From: Burkholderiales bacterium
GTDB taxonomy: Bacteria; Pseudomonadota; Gammaproteobacteria; Burkholderiales; Burkholderiaceae_C
Assembly: GCA_025352345.1 (NCBI GenBank)
Contig: JANXTP010000404.1
Span: 1-9,051, forward strand
Length of the DNA stretch: 9,051 bases
Direction of reading: 5' to 3'
In this document: one piece after another, positions 8,762 to 9,051 of the stretch
How the letters are laid out: each line of letters begins with the position of its first letter
How positions within the stretch are numbered: the stretch's first letter is position 1
Program-made: the position numbers and the translations under genes
Notes under the pieces: generated by a model
The model's database searches: none
What the model saw: the letters and a program-made list of their open reading frames with translations, nothing else
Told to the model about the DNA's origin: nothing

Positions 8762-9051
8762 CTATTCCGCTGCAAATGGCCCGCTAACTCGCGCCGTTGC
8801 TAGGTTTTCGATAGTTTCCACAGGTTTGATTTTTTCCGACAGTTCAGCGGCTACCAGCGCCCGGATTCCGTCCTCGAAGTCATCATTTCCGTGCAAAGAC
8901 GGGTACTTCTGACGATCAATCGTCGGCTTCGCCAGCCTGTTGACCAGCGGGTCAAAGCCGTTCAATTGCGCGACAACCACCGTCAACGGGGTGGGCGCAC
9001 TGCCGGTAGGCTTGCCCATCAGGTACTGCGCCAGCCACGCCCGCGCCTGCG
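8762..9051 (-). CDS. Hypothetical protein, C-terminal part; start lies beyond the window
   Basis: The frame is open from the right edge to a TAG at 8764-8762 and gives about 96 residues. An ATG at 9019 could start an 85-residue protein, but the codons upstream of it stay open to the edge and read QARAWLAQYL, a plausible amphipathic helix. The annotated CDS is therefore more likely the end of a longer protein. After MGKPTGSAPTPL comes a mixed region with PTIDRQKYPSLHGNDDFEDG and a helical stretch IRALVAAELSEKIKPV. There are no cysteines, signal peptide or membrane segments. The style loosely recalls small phage-type accessory or terminase-associated proteins, but this is too weak to name a function. 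The zinc-ribbon gene follows after 62 bases on the same strand, so the two may be co-transcribed. Confidence 0.6.
   Translation of the reverse strand, partial: QARAWLAQYLMGKPTGSAPTPLTVVVAQLNGFDPLVNRLAKPTIDRQKYPSLHGNDDFEDGIRALVAAELSEKIKPVETIENLATARVSGPFAAE

Noticed and set aside
8016..8912. Plus-strand open frame of 298 residues opposite the zinc-ribbon gene
   Set aside because: It is antisense to a gene with a clear ribosome site and cysteine motif; it shows no domain and has shadow composition.

Overview
The window is GC-rich DNA, roughly two thirds G+C in most coding stretches. All the supported genes lie on the minus strand. Base composition, codon use and protein style suggest a betaproteobacterium such as a member of the Burkholderiales, or a similar high-GC proteobacterium. 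This is an inference from style, not from a marker gene.

The core is a complete type I restriction-modification locus, transcribed right to left: hsdM (methyltransferase, 7835 to 6282), hsdS (specificity subunit, 6279 to 5014), a Schlafen-like AlbA/HATPase protein (5017 to 3314), then hsdR (restriction and translocation subunit, 3230 to beyond position 1). hsdM and hsdS are 2 bases apart. hsdS and the AlbA gene overlap by four bases (ATGA). hsdR is set off by an 83-base AT-rich spacer that holds an imperfect inverted repeat and the ribosome binding site of a GTG start. HsdM and HsdS would form the modification enzyme, and HsdR would join it to translocate and cut unmodified DNA. The accessory AlbA protein is embedded in the operon and is the least understood part. 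It could be a regulator or an extra defence effector.

Upstream of hsdM is a 240-base non-coding leader (7836-8075) with a tandem 12-base repeat, a set of competing inverted repeats built on TGGAC/GTCCA, and a hairpin at the end of the preceding gene. Beyond it lie a 207-residue protein with a four-cysteine zinc ribbon (8699 to 8076) and the C-terminal end of an unrecognised protein that enters from the right edge (9051 to 8762). These two look like accessory or mobile-element genes, but no integrase, transposase or attachment site is visible.

The two target-recognition halves of hsdS are clearly poorer in G+C than the conserved segments around them, as expected for specificity domains exchanged by recombination. 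I see no RNA genes, CRISPR array or insertion sequence. No non-coding stretch exceeds 300 bases.
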